From NCBI GenBank assembly GCA_035636195.1, contig DASPZP010000021.1, positions 1 through 30,065 on the forward strand: a stretch of DNA of 30,065 nucleotides. The letters run 5' to 3'. Every line of letters starts with the position of its first letter. Position 1 is the first letter of the stretch. A program made the position numbers and the translations under genes. The DNA comes from Anaeromyxobacter_A sp035636195. GTDB taxonomy: Bacteria > Myxococcota > Myxococcia > Myxococcales > Anaeromyxobacteraceae. This document shows, one piece after another, positions 17,033-25,945 of this stretch. Below the pieces are notes generated by a model. The model had not been told where the DNA came from. It saw only the letters and a list, made by a program, of their open reading frames with translations, and searched no databases.

Positions 17033-19323
17033 CGCCGCCCGCCGCGCTCCCGCCGTTGCCACCTCGCGCGCCGGTGGGCAGCGCGCGCGAGCTGCGCGAC
17101 CGGCTCGCGCCGCCGCGCTCCCGCCCGGTCCTGGTCATGCTGTGGGCGGCCGTGCTGGGCGAGGAGGGCATGGCCGGGCCGAGCGCCCGCCGCCGCCTCC
17201 GGCGGGGCGCCTTGCGCAGCGTCCCGATCGCGGCTGCCACCCTGGTGACCGCCCTGCTCCTCGCGCGCACCGCCGGGGCTCCGCTCGGCTGGCGGGAGGT
17301 GGTCGCCGGGCTCGCCCTCGCCGGCGCGCTCTCGGCGGTCCTCGCCAGCCGCCTGCGGGCTTCGCGCGAGGGGCAGCGCCTCGGCCGCCGCGAGGCGCTG
17401 GAGCTGGGGACGCTCGTGCTGGTGGCAGCCTTCGCGCTGGCGCGCGCCGCCGAGGCGGGCGGCCTCGGAAGCGACGGCGCGCTGCAGCCGCTCGTCTACC
17501 TGGCGGTGGCGGGGCTCAGCGCCACCCTGCCGCGCGGGGCGGGCCTCGCGGTGGTCGGGGGCGCCCTCGGCCTGGAGGCGGCGCTGTGGTGGGCGCGCGG
17601 CGCGAGCGCCGTCGAGGTCCCGCTCGCGCTCGGGCGCGCCGGCTTCGTCGCGTCGTTCGCGCTCCTGTACCACGGCGTGCTCGGGGCCCGCATCGCGGCC
17701 GGCCGGCGCGCCGAGGAGGCCGCGCTGGAGCGGCGGCGGCGCGAGCTCGACGACCGGGCGCGCCTGTTGCGACTGCTGGCCGGGGGCGAGCCTGGCGAGG
17801 CGGAGCGGGCCGAGCGTGGAGCGCGGCTCAGCGAGGCGGCCGTGCTCGAGACGGACGGCGCTGCGCGGGGCCTGCTGGGGGTGGCGGCGACCGCGCTCGC
17901 GGCCCACACGGCGGCAGTCTGGCTGCTCAGCCCGGATGACCGCGAGCTCTCGCTGTGGGAGTGCCGCTCGCCGAGCGACCGCGTGGCGCGCGTCCTGCCG
18001 GCCGGGGAGGGCGCCCTCGGCGGCGTGGTGAAGCGGCGCGCCTCGGTTCGCCTGTACGGCGCGGTCCGCTCGGCGCAGCACTACGAGGACGGCCTGCGGC
18101 CGAAGGCGCTGCTGATCGTCCCGCTCCTCTCGCGCGTCGGCGATCACCTGCGCGGGGTGGTGCTGGCCGACCGGATGGAGGCGCGTCCGTTCAGCGACGA
18201 CGACGAGCGGCTCCTCGGGGCCATCGCCGCCGAGCTGGCGCGGGCGGCCGCCGCCGAGCGGCTCATCCGCGACGGGAGCGCCCGGCGAGAGGAGCAGGAG
18301 CGCTTCTACGCCGCCATCGAGCGATTGAACCGCGTCACGAAGCAGCGCGAGGTGCTCGACACGGTGCTCGGCGCCGCGCGGGAGATGGCGCCGCTCGACT
18401 TCGGCGCGGTCACCCTCTGCGGCGAGGCGGGCTCCCCGCTCCACCGGGTGGCGCGCGCGCTGGTGGCCGGCGCCGCTGCGCCCGAGCTGGAGGGAAAGGA
18501 GTTCGACGACAACGGCGGCCTCGTCGCCTGCGCCGTCCGGCTCGGCTCGACGTTGCCCGGCAAGGCGCTGCGCCTGTCGGACGCGGTGGTCTTCGACGAC
18601 GCCACCCGCCTGCGGGGACTGGCGAGCCTCAAGGTGCTGCCGCTCCGGGCCGGCGACAGCGTGCTCGGCACGCTGGTGGTGGGGGCGAACCGGCCGGGAG
18701 CCTACGACCGCGACGCCGTCAGGCAGCTCGAGATCCTGGCGTTGCAGGGAGGCGACGCGTTGCAGCGGGCGCGGCTGTTCGAGGCGACCGAGCGCCTCGC
18801 CACCACCGACGGCCTGACCGGGCTCGTGAACCACCGCACCTTCCAGGCGCGGCTCGACGAGCACCTCGCCGCCGCCCAGCGCTACGGGAAGAAGCTCTCC
18901 CTGCTCCTCACCGACATCGACCACTTCAAGGCGGTGAACGACACCTGGGGCCACCCGGTGGGTGACGTGGTCCTGAGGGGCGTCGCGCGCATCCTGCAGA
19001 AGGAGGCGCGCACCACCGACGTGGCGGCGCGCTACGGCGGCGAGGAGTTCGCGCTCGTCATGCCCGAGACCGACCCCGAGGGCGCGCTCCGCACCGCCGA
19101 GCGCATCCGCGAGAAGGTCGCGCAGGCGAAGTTCCGCACCGAGCAGGGCGAGGTGTCGGTGACGATCTCCATCGGCATCGCGACCTTCCCGGCCGAGGCC
19201 CGCCTGAAGGCGGAGCTGGTCGAGCTCGCCGACGGCGGCCTCTACCACGCCAAGCGCCACGGCCGGAACCAGAGCATCGCGCTGGCCGCAGTGCGGGCCG
19301 GGCGGCGCGCAGCTGGCGCGTGA
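17029..19323 (+). CDS. Membrane GAF-GGDEF diguanylate cyclase
   Basis: 764 residues. The N-terminal 220 residues hold about five to six hydrophobic segments (for example LALAGALSAVLASRL and AGFVASFALLYHGVLGA). A short coiled region leads to two GAF-like domains (about 265-420 and 430-590). The C-terminal GGDEF domain has the signature TDIDHFKAVNDTWGHPVGD and an active-site RYGGEEF near residues 669-673; GGEEF is an accepted active variant. An RTTD I-site precedes it, so product inhibition is likely. The expected product is cyclic di-GMP. The TTG start overlaps the ftsB-like stop, so c-di-GMP synthesis here may be co-expressed with division. Confidence 0.88.
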   Translation: MTPPAALPPLPPRAPVGSARELRDRLAPPRSRPVLVMLWAAVLGEEGMAGPSARRRLRRGALRSVPIAAATLVTALLLARTAGAPLGWREVVAGLALAGALSAVLASRLRASREGQRLGRREALELGTLVLVAAFALARAAEAGGLGSDGALQPLVYLAVAGLSATLPRGAGLAVVGGALGLEAALWWARGASAVEVPLALGRAGFVASFALLYHGVLGARIAAGRRAEEAALERRRRELDDRARLLRLLAGGEPGEAERAERGARLSEAAVLETDGAARGLLGVAATALAAHTAAVWLLSPDDRELSLWECRSPSDRVARVLPAGEGALGGVVKRRASVRLYGAVRSAQHYEDGLRPKALLIVPLLSRVGDHLRGVVLADRMEARPFSDDDERLLGAIAAELARAAAAERLIRDGSARREEQERFYAAIERLNRVTKQREVLDTVLGAAREMAPLDFGAVTLCGEAGSPLHRVARALVAGAAAPELEGKEFDDNGGLVACAVRLGSTLPGKALRLSDAVVFDDATRLRGLASLKVLPLRAGDSVLGTLVVGANRPGAYDRDAVRQLEILALQGGDALQRARLFEATERLATTDGLTGLVNHRTFQARLDEHLAAAQRYGKKLSLLLTDIDHFKAVNDTWGHPVGDVVLRGVARILQKEARTTDVAARYGGEEFALVMPETDPEGALRTAERIREKVAQAKFRTEQGEVSVTISIGIATFPAEARLKAELVELADGGLYHAKRHGRNQSIALAAVRAGRRAAGA

Positions 19324-19329
19324 CGGCCG

Positions 19330-19349
19330 CGTGTCGCACACGTGTCGCA
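19330..19349 (+). repeat. Direct repeat CGTGTCGCA x2, 11-bp centre spacing
   Basis: Two identical nine-base copies (19330-19338 and 19341-19349) are offset by 11 bases, one helical turn. They lie upstream of the PhoH-family gene, immediately before an 18-base palindrome. The layout resembles a tandem operator such as a Pho box, though the bases match that consensus only partly. Confidence 0.55.
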
Positions 19350-19365
19350 GGCGGGCGCCCGCCTG
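19348..19365. promoter_or_regulatory. Perfect 18-bp palindrome CAGGCGGGCGCCCGCCTG
   Basis: A perfect palindrome lies 25 bases after the GGDEF stop, and 17 bases before a TAGGGT hexamer (19383-19388), so it covers the -35 region of a possible phoH promoter. It could be an operator or, as RNA, a hairpin at the end of the upstream operon. There is no T-run. Confidence 0.5.
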
Positions 19366-19455
19366 GCGTCAGCGGCGCGGGTTAGGGTGCTCCCCGGGCA
19401 CGCCCCCTGATAAGCTCGCGGGCCAGGCAGTCTTCTCCGAAGGGAGCGGCGGGAC

Positions 19456-20778
19456 TTGAAGAAGAACTTCATCCTCGACACGAACGTCCTCCTCCACGAT
19501 CCGCGCTCCATCTTCGGCTTCGGCGACAACAACGTCGTCATCCCGATCCACGTCATCGAGGAGGTCGACAACTTCAAGCGCGACCTCTCCTCGCTGGGGC
19601 GGAACGCGCGCCAGGTGAGCCGCTACCTGGACGAGTTCCGGGAGAAGGGACGGCTCGGCGAGGGGGTGTCCCTCGGTCCGGACAAGGGGAGCATCCGCGT
19701 CCTCATCAGCGAGCGGAAGCTGCCGCCGGAGATGGGCGACAGCCGCTCGACCGACAACCACATCCTCGCCACCGCCCTCGACGTGCGAGACCGCGAGCAG
19801 GCCCTGCCGGCGGTCTTCGTCACGAAGGACACGAACCTCCGCATCCGCGCCGACGCGCTCGGGCTGAACGCGGAGGACTACGACATCGAGGAGGTGAACC
19901 TGGACACGCTCTGGACGGGCGTGGCCGAGCTCGACGTCGCTCCGGAGGCGGTGAACGACTTCTACACGAGCGGGGCGGTGCCGGTGGACGGGGCCCCCGA
20001 GCCGCCGCCGCCGAACGAGTTCGTCGTGCTGCGTGACCGGACGAACCCGCAGCACAGCGCGGTCGGCAAGTACAGCGCGTCCCGCCAGGCGTATGTCCCG
20101 CTCATCAAGATCCCGAAGGAAGGGGTGTGGGGGATCCGGCCGCGCAACAAGGAGCAGTCCTTCGCGCTCGACCTCCTCCTCAACGACGAGGTCCGGCTGG
20201 TGACCATCGTCGGCAAGGCCGGCACGGGCAAGACGCTCCTCGCCATCGCCGCCGGCCTGCAGAAGACGATGGAGGAGACGGTCTACCAGAAGCTGCTGGT
20301 CTCCCGGCCCATCTTCCCGCTCGGGCGCGACATCGGCTACCTGCCCGGCAGCGTCGAGGAGAAGCTCAACCCCTGGATGCAGCCGATCTACGACAACGTC
20401 GAGTACCTCATGAACCTGTCGCGCTCCGAGAAGAAGCAGGGGCGCGGCTACCACGAGCTCGTCGATCTCGGCATCCTGGAGATCGAGCCGCTCACTTACA
20501 TCCGCGGCCGGTCCATCCCGAACCAGTTCATGATCGTGGACGAGGCTCAGAACCTCACCCCCCACGAGGTGAAGACCATCATCACCCGCGTCGGCGACGG
20601 CACCAAGATCGTGCTCACCGGCGACCCCTACCAGATCGACAACCCGTACGTGGACGCCACCAACAACGGCCTCATCCACGTGGCCAACCGCTTCAAGAGC
20701 GAGCGCCTGGCCGGGCACGTCACGTTGTCGAAGGGCGAGCGCTCCCCGCTGGCGGAGCTCGCGGCGAACCTGCTGTAG
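19456..20778 (+). CDS. PIN-PhoH fusion ATPase/RNase (PhoH2 type)
   Basis: 440 residues. The N-terminal PIN domain (1-150) has the acidic nuclease residues of the family (FILDTNVLLHDP, IEEVDNFK, RSTDNHILATAL, VTKDTNLRIRA). The C-terminal PhoH domain (about 225-440) has Walker A GKAGTGKT, LVSRPIFPLGRDIGYLPG and Walker B FMIVDEAQN. PhoH2 proteins couple an RNA helicase-like ATPase to an RNase; in mycobacteria they form a toxin-antitoxin pair, but no antitoxin-like small gene is seen here. The start is TTG, with GGGAGCGG just upstream. The gene has its own intergenic region with direct repeats and a palindrome, and its stop lies in a strong hairpin. Confidence 0.92.
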   Translation: MKKNFILDTNVLLHDPRSIFGFGDNNVVIPIHVIEEVDNFKRDLSSLGRNARQVSRYLDEFREKGRLGEGVSLGPDKGSIRVLISERKLPPEMGDSRSTDNHILATALDVRDREQALPAVFVTKDTNLRIRADALGLNAEDYDIEEVNLDTLWTGVAELDVAPEAVNDFYTSGAVPVDGAPEPPPPNEFVVLRDRTNPQHSAVGKYSASRQAYVPLIKIPKEGVWGIRPRNKEQSFALDLLLNDEVRLVTIVGKAGTGKTLLAIAAGLQKTMEETVYQKLLVSRPIFPLGRDIGYLPGSVEEKLNPWMQPIYDNVEYLMNLSRSEKKQGRGYHELVDLGILEIEPLTYIRGRSIPNQFMIVDEAQNLTPHEVKTIITRVGDGTKIVLTGDPYQIDNPYVDATNNGLIHVANRFKSERLAGHVTLSKGERSPLAELAANLL

Positions 20779-20804
20779 AGCCTGTGAAGAAACTCACAGG
20801 CTCT
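20777..20804 (+). terminator. 11-bp perfect hairpin starting in the PhoH stop codon
   Basis: AGAGCCTGTGA (20777-20787) pairs perfectly with TCACAGGCTCT (20794-20804) around AGAAAC. The stem begins at the second base of the TAG stop. No T-run follows, so it may act with Rho, as an RNA end-protecting stem, or as an attenuator before the DUF493 gene. Confidence 0.6.
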
Positions 20805-20861
20805 GACTGGCGGCGGGCGTCTTCCCCGGCGACGGACGGCGGGCGCCTTAGAAATGGATGG

Positions 20862-21152
20862 ATGACGCACGATCAACAAGGCCCGGTGCAGCCGGGCGAG
20901 GTCAAGCTCGACTATCCGCTCGAGTACACCTTCAAGATCATGGGCCTCGCGGGCGACGACTTTCCGGAGTACGCGCGGCGCCTGGTGGAGCATATCGCCG
21001 GGGCGGCGCCGCCCGAGCGGGTGGTCGTCCGGCCGAGCACACACGGCAAGTACCACTCCGTCTCGGTCGTGACCGTGCTGGCGAGCGAGGAGCAGCGCCG
21101 CGCCGTCTACCAGGCGCTGCACGAGGACGAGCGGGTCGTCTACTACCTGTGA
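20862..21152 (+). CDS. DUF493 (YbeD-like) family protein
   Basis: 96 residues, the usual family length. The conserved features are LDYPLEYTFKIMGLAGDDF near the N-terminus, STHGKYHSVSVVTVLASEEQ in the middle and ALHEDERVVYYL at the C-terminus. The family has a small ferredoxin-like fold; E. coli YbeD lies next to lipoic acid genes and may be regulatory, but the role is not settled. No Shine-Dalgarno is visible and TAGAAA lies seven bases before the ATG. It follows phoH after the hairpin and is convergent with the lipid-kinase-like gene. Confidence 0.85.
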   Translation: MTHDQQGPVQPGEVKLDYPLEYTFKIMGLAGDDFPEYARRLVEHIAGAAPPERVVVRPSTHGKYHSVSVVTVLASEEQRRAVYQALHEDERVVYYL

Positions 21153-21173
21153 TCGGGGCCCGGGGGCGGGCCT

Positions 21174-22247
21174 TCAATTCACGAGCGTCGGCCGCTTCGG
21201 AGCAGGGCGGTAGTCGATGAGCTCGAGGCAGCGCGGGGCGACGGCCAGCGTGACTTCCTTCCGCCAGCCCTCGGCGTCGCCGCCGATCTGCAGCGGCATG
21301 GGGCGCTCGAACTGGATGGTCACCCGCTCGGCGTGGAAGTCGATGAGGCCCGGGTGAGTGAACTCGCCCGACCAGATGCGGGGGAGGTTCCACAACACGG
21401 AGGGCACCGAGACGTCCGTGATGATGCGGAGCTGGAGCATCCCCGCCTGGTCCTCGGCGAACGGGAAGGCCCGCATCCCGAAGCCGTAGAACGGCACCGT
21501 GCTGCCGGCGGCCATCATGCACGGGCCCGCGTAGAGGAGCTCGCCGGTGGCGATGGGGTGGCCAGTGGGCCGCCCGTTCGCGTCGAGGCGGTGGGCGGCG
21601 CGGCCGGCGTTGACGATCTCGCAGTAGGCGCCGCCGCGCTCGAGCAGGTAGCGGGGCGCGGTGCGGAGCGCCGCCGAGAGGGCATAGCCGGGGATGCCCG
21701 CCCCGAGCCGGCGCAGGGGCGTGCCGCCGAGGCGCTCCTTCAGCCAGTAATAGTCGTTCAACACGGCGGCATCGACGCCGACGCCGGCGAAGGGGGTACG
21801 GCGGCCGTCACAGGTGAGGAGCTGCATGCGGCGGATGCGCCGCGAAGCGCCGGTCGCGTAGGCCGCCAGCTCCTCGACGTGGCCGTCCGCCTTGGCGCCG
21901 ACCACGCCCGCGACCGCGTTGCCCGTGCCGAGCGCGAGCACGCCGAAGCGGGGGGGTGGGCTGGCCTGCCGCTCCGATCGATCGAGGATGCGGTTCACCC
22001 AGCCGACGAAGGTGCCGTCGCCGCCGCCGGTGAACACGGTCCGGTAGCCCCGGTCCACGACCGTGTCGGCGATGTCGTGCGCCTCCTCGCCGCTGCGGGA
22101 GAGGAACAGGTCCTCGCGCGGCATGATGCGCTCGAGCGCCTCGCGGACGTCGTCCGTGACCTGCTTCGCGTTCGCGTTGAGGAGGACGGCGAAACCTTGA
22201 CGTTGCGCCTCGCTCCTCATCAACCGAAGTGCGGAGTGCGTCACCAT
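21174..22247 (-). CDS. Diacylglycerol/sphingosine kinase-like (DAGK catalytic) protein
   Basis: About 357 residues from the ATG at 22247, which has AGGAG about ten bases upstream; the frame opens earlier at 22319. The DAGK catalytic domain is clear: VLLNANAKQV at the start, the nucleotide-binding FTGGGDGTFVGWVN, and LALGTGNAVAG. Family members phosphorylate lipids such as diacylglycerol with ATP at the inner membrane surface. The later half has the beta-sandwich of the fold (PFAGVGVDAAVLNDYYWLKE and MPLQIGGDAEGW). The actual lipid substrate cannot be told. It is divergent from dnaK across a 285-base intergenic region. Confidence 0.8.
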   Translation of the reverse strand: MVTHSALRLMRSEAQRQGFAVLLNANAKQVTDDVREALERIMPREDLFLSRSGEEAHDIADTVVDRGYRTVFTGGGDGTFVGWVNRILDRSERQASPPPRFGVLALGTGNAVAGVVGAKADGHVEELAAYATGASRRIRRMQLLTCDGRRTPFAGVGVDAAVLNDYYWLKERLGGTPLRRLGAGIPGYALSAALRTAPRYLLERGGAYCEIVNAGRAAHRLDANGRPTGHPIATGELLYAGPCMMAAGSTVPFYGFGMRAFPFAEDQAGMLQLRIITDVSVPSVLWNLPRIWSGEFTHPGLIDFHAERVTIQFERPMPLQIGGDAEGWRKEVTLAVAPRCLELIDYRPAPKRPTLVN

Positions 22248-22425
22248 TGAGGTCGTTCTCCTGTCACTCGCGACGGGTATGACGGCCGCGCCCCGGTCTG
22301 ACAGCAAGCCCGGTGCCACGCCGCGTCAACCCAACCCGGATGAGGTATCCAGGCGTCTTTCTGGTTGATCGATGCCAAGAAAGGTCGTCACATGTGGGTG
22401 CGGGCTGCGTCAAGATGGTGGCAGT

Positions 22426-22443
22426 TGCGTAGCTCGCTACGCA
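22426..22443. promoter_or_regulatory. Inverted repeat TGCGTAGC-TC-GCTACGCA upstream of dnaK
   Basis: Perfect eight-base arms separated by two bases, about 40 bases upstream of the dnaK -35. It is not a CIRCE element (TTAGCACTC-N9-GAGTGCTAA is absent). It could be an operator for dnaK or for the divergent lipid-kinase-like gene. Confidence 0.5.
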
Positions 22444-22480
22444 CCTCGCCGGCCGATCAGGCGAGGGGGAGGTGCGACGT

Positions 22481-22508
22481 TTGACACACCGATCCGCGGA
22501 CTTAGGTT
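22481..22508 (+). promoter_or_regulatory. Putative dnaK promoter
   Basis: A perfect TTGACA (22481-22486) lies 16 bases before TAGGTT (22503-22508), which keeps the T, A and final T of a -10. Transcription would begin near 22515, just before the AGGAGG at 22518-22523. This is a housekeeping-type promoter; no sigma-32-type sequence is visible. Confidence 0.6.
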
Positions 22509-22532
22509 GCCCCCGTCAGGAGGATTTCCCAC

Positions 22533-24437
<1,905 letters not shown>

Positions 24438-24464
24438 CCGGCGTTCCGAGCGAGCGGCACCCCG

Positions 24465-24496
24465 ACGCCCGCGATCCCACGGATCGCGGGCGTTTG
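24465..24496 (+). terminator. Intrinsic terminator after dnaK
   Basis: A 13-base perfect stem (ACGCCCGCGATCC with GGATCGCGGGCGT) around the loop CAC, followed by a short TTT, 27 bases after the dnaK stop. The stem is very stable; the U-tract is short, as is common in such GC-rich genomes. Confidence 0.8.
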
Positions 24497-24627
24497 GACT
24501 TGGCGAGGTGAGGAGAGGGGCGCCGCGCTCCCACCGTCGCCCACATGAGGCTCGTTGTCGCGCCTGCCGGTAGCGTCACCTCGGCGCGGGACATCGTCCC
24601 CTATCATCAGCGCCGGGGGACGAGGAC

Positions 24628-25332
24628 ATGACGCTCGCCGACGATCTGGGCCGCGCCGCACAAGGGTTCGAGGGAGGGGTGGCCGGGCTCGGCCTCTCCG
24701 ATCTCTTGCAGATCAACGCCCAGAACCGCTTCTCGGGCTGCTTTCGGATCGAGTACGAGCAGCAGCTCGGCGTCATCTTCTTCCGGGACGGCGAGATCGT
24801 CCACGCCGAGCGGGGCGAGCTGGTCGGCGAGGAGGCGTTCCGCGAGATCCTGGTCTGGCCGCGTGGACGCTTCAGCGCCGAGCCGAACGTGGTGGCAGCG
24901 CGGAGGACCATCCAGAAGAGCTGCGAGCATCTCCTGCTCGACGCGGTGCGCGTCGTGGACGAGCGGCGCGGCGGGCGCGCCGAGCCCAGGCCGGGCTCCG
25001 CCGCCCCCGCGGCTTCCCCCATCGAGCTGGTGCGTCGCGTGCCGGGCGTCGCCCAGGCGGTGCTGATCTCGAACGACGGCAAGCGCCTCGGGGAGGGTGG
25101 CTACGAGGCGGAGGTGCTGGCGGGGCAGGCTGCCTTCCTCTCCGCGCTGGCGAACGAGCTCGGCGCCGCCTTGCAGATCGGCGCCCTGCGCGTCGCCGGC
25201 GTCGAGGGCGAGAAGCGCCACCTCCTGCTCCTCACGGCCAAGGCGCAGTCGCTGGCCGTGTTCGTGCGGGCCGAGCAGGAGCTGGGCGCCGTCGACGCGG
25301 CCATCCGCGTCGCCCTCTCCAAGGGCCGCTGA
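24628..25332 (+). CDS. DUF4388 plus roadblock/LC7 domain protein
   Basis: 234 residues. Residues about 12-105 match the DUF4388 (PatA-N-like) pattern: GLSDLLQINAQNRFSGCFRI then GVIFFRDGEIVHAERGELVG and FRE. A Pro/Ala linker leads to a roadblock/LC7 domain (about 130-234: ELVRRVPGVAQAVLISNDGK to LAVFVRAEQELGAVDAAIR). Roadblock proteins such as MglB regulate small Ras-like GTPases; DUF4388 is common in myxobacterial signalling proteins. It is the first of three closely spaced genes with a second roadblock-like protein and a receptor. A TATCAT hexamer (24602-24607) and GGGGGACGAGG precede the ATG. Confidence 0.82.
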   Translation: MTLADDLGRAAQGFEGGVAGLGLSDLLQINAQNRFSGCFRIEYEQQLGVIFFRDGEIVHAERGELVGEEAFREILVWPRGRFSAEPNVVAARRTIQKSCEHLLLDAVRVVDERRGGRAEPRPGSAAPAASPIELVRRVPGVAQAVLISNDGKRLGEGGYEAEVLAGQAAFLSALANELGAALQIGALRVAGVEGEKRHLLLLTAKAQSLAVFVRAEQELGAVDAAIRVALSKGR

Positions 25333-25348
25333 CGCGAAAGGATCGGCC

Positions 25349-25927
25349 ATGAACGACGTGCTCGCTCAGCTCAACGCGGTGCCCGGGGTGCTCGGGAGCC
25401 TGGTCAGCGATCGGGAGGGGCAGCTGCTCGCGCACGCCTTTCCGCCGACCTTCGACGCGGGCCAACTACAGCGGGCGGCCGCGGTCCTGGCCGAGCGCGC
25501 GCCGGCCCTGGACAGCGCCCTGGGGAAGGTCGGCCTGGCCGACTTCCGCTACGCCGGGGCGCGGGTGGTGGTGAAGGGGATCGGCGGCGGCCGGCTCGTC
25601 TTCCTGTGCGCGCCCGCCGTCAACCTGCCCTTCCTCGGCATGTCGGCGACGGCGGTGGTCCCGAAGCTGGAGCGGCTCGTGCGCGAGCGCCCGGCGGGGA
25701 CCGACGCGGACGCGGCCGGCGCCAACGGTGGCGCCCTCCACGCGCTGGTCCAGCGCGTCGATGATCGCCTGGCGCAGAGCGGCCCCGACCGCTTCAAGCT
25801 GCGCGGACAGATCGCGCTCAAGGCCGGCTTCGCCCTCGACCTGGTGGACGCCGGCACGCCCGACGATGCCGAGCGGCTCGCGAAGCTTCGGGCGGCGGTG
25901 CTCGCCGTCCTCGGCCAGATCCCGTAG
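25349..25927 (+). CDS. Roadblock/LC7-like protein
   Basis: 192 residues from the ATG at 25349, preceded by AAAGGA. The N-terminal 110 residues have the roadblock pattern: LAQLNAVPGVLGSLVSDREG, a helix, LGLADFRYAGARVVVKGIGG-type strands and RLVFLCAPAVNLPFLGMSA before a last helix. The C-terminal 75 residues (ALHALVQRVDDRLAQSGPDR onward) are a separate helical region of unknown type. It starts 16 bases after the upstream roadblock gene and ends 18 bases before the receptor gene, so the three surely form one operon. It probably dimerises with the first protein or regulates a GTPase; no GTPase gene is present here. Confidence 0.75.
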   Translation: MNDVLAQLNAVPGVLGSLVSDREGQLLAHAFPPTFDAGQLQRAAAVLAERAPALDSALGKVGLADFRYAGARVVVKGIGGGRLVFLCAPAVNLPFLGMSATAVVPKLERLVRERPAGTDADAAGANGGALHALVQRVDDRLAQSGPDRFKLRGQIALKAGFALDLVDAGTPDDAERLAKLRAAVLAVLGQIP

Positions 25928-25945
25928 CGATCACAGGAGTCCCAC

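Noticed and set aside
17002..19341. 779-codon open frame antisense to the GAF-GGDEF gene
   Set aside because: The + strand has clear GGDEF motifs; the antisense product is a Gln/Arg/Ala-rich shadow.
19456..20778. PhoH2 as part of a toxin-antitoxin pair
   Set aside because: No small antitoxin-like gene lies directly upstream; the upstream gene is the GGDEF protein, with an intergenic regulatory region in between.
22426..22443. CIRCE (HrcA) operator at dnaK
   Set aside because: Arm sequence and spacing differ completely from TTAGCACTC-N9-GAGTGCTAA.
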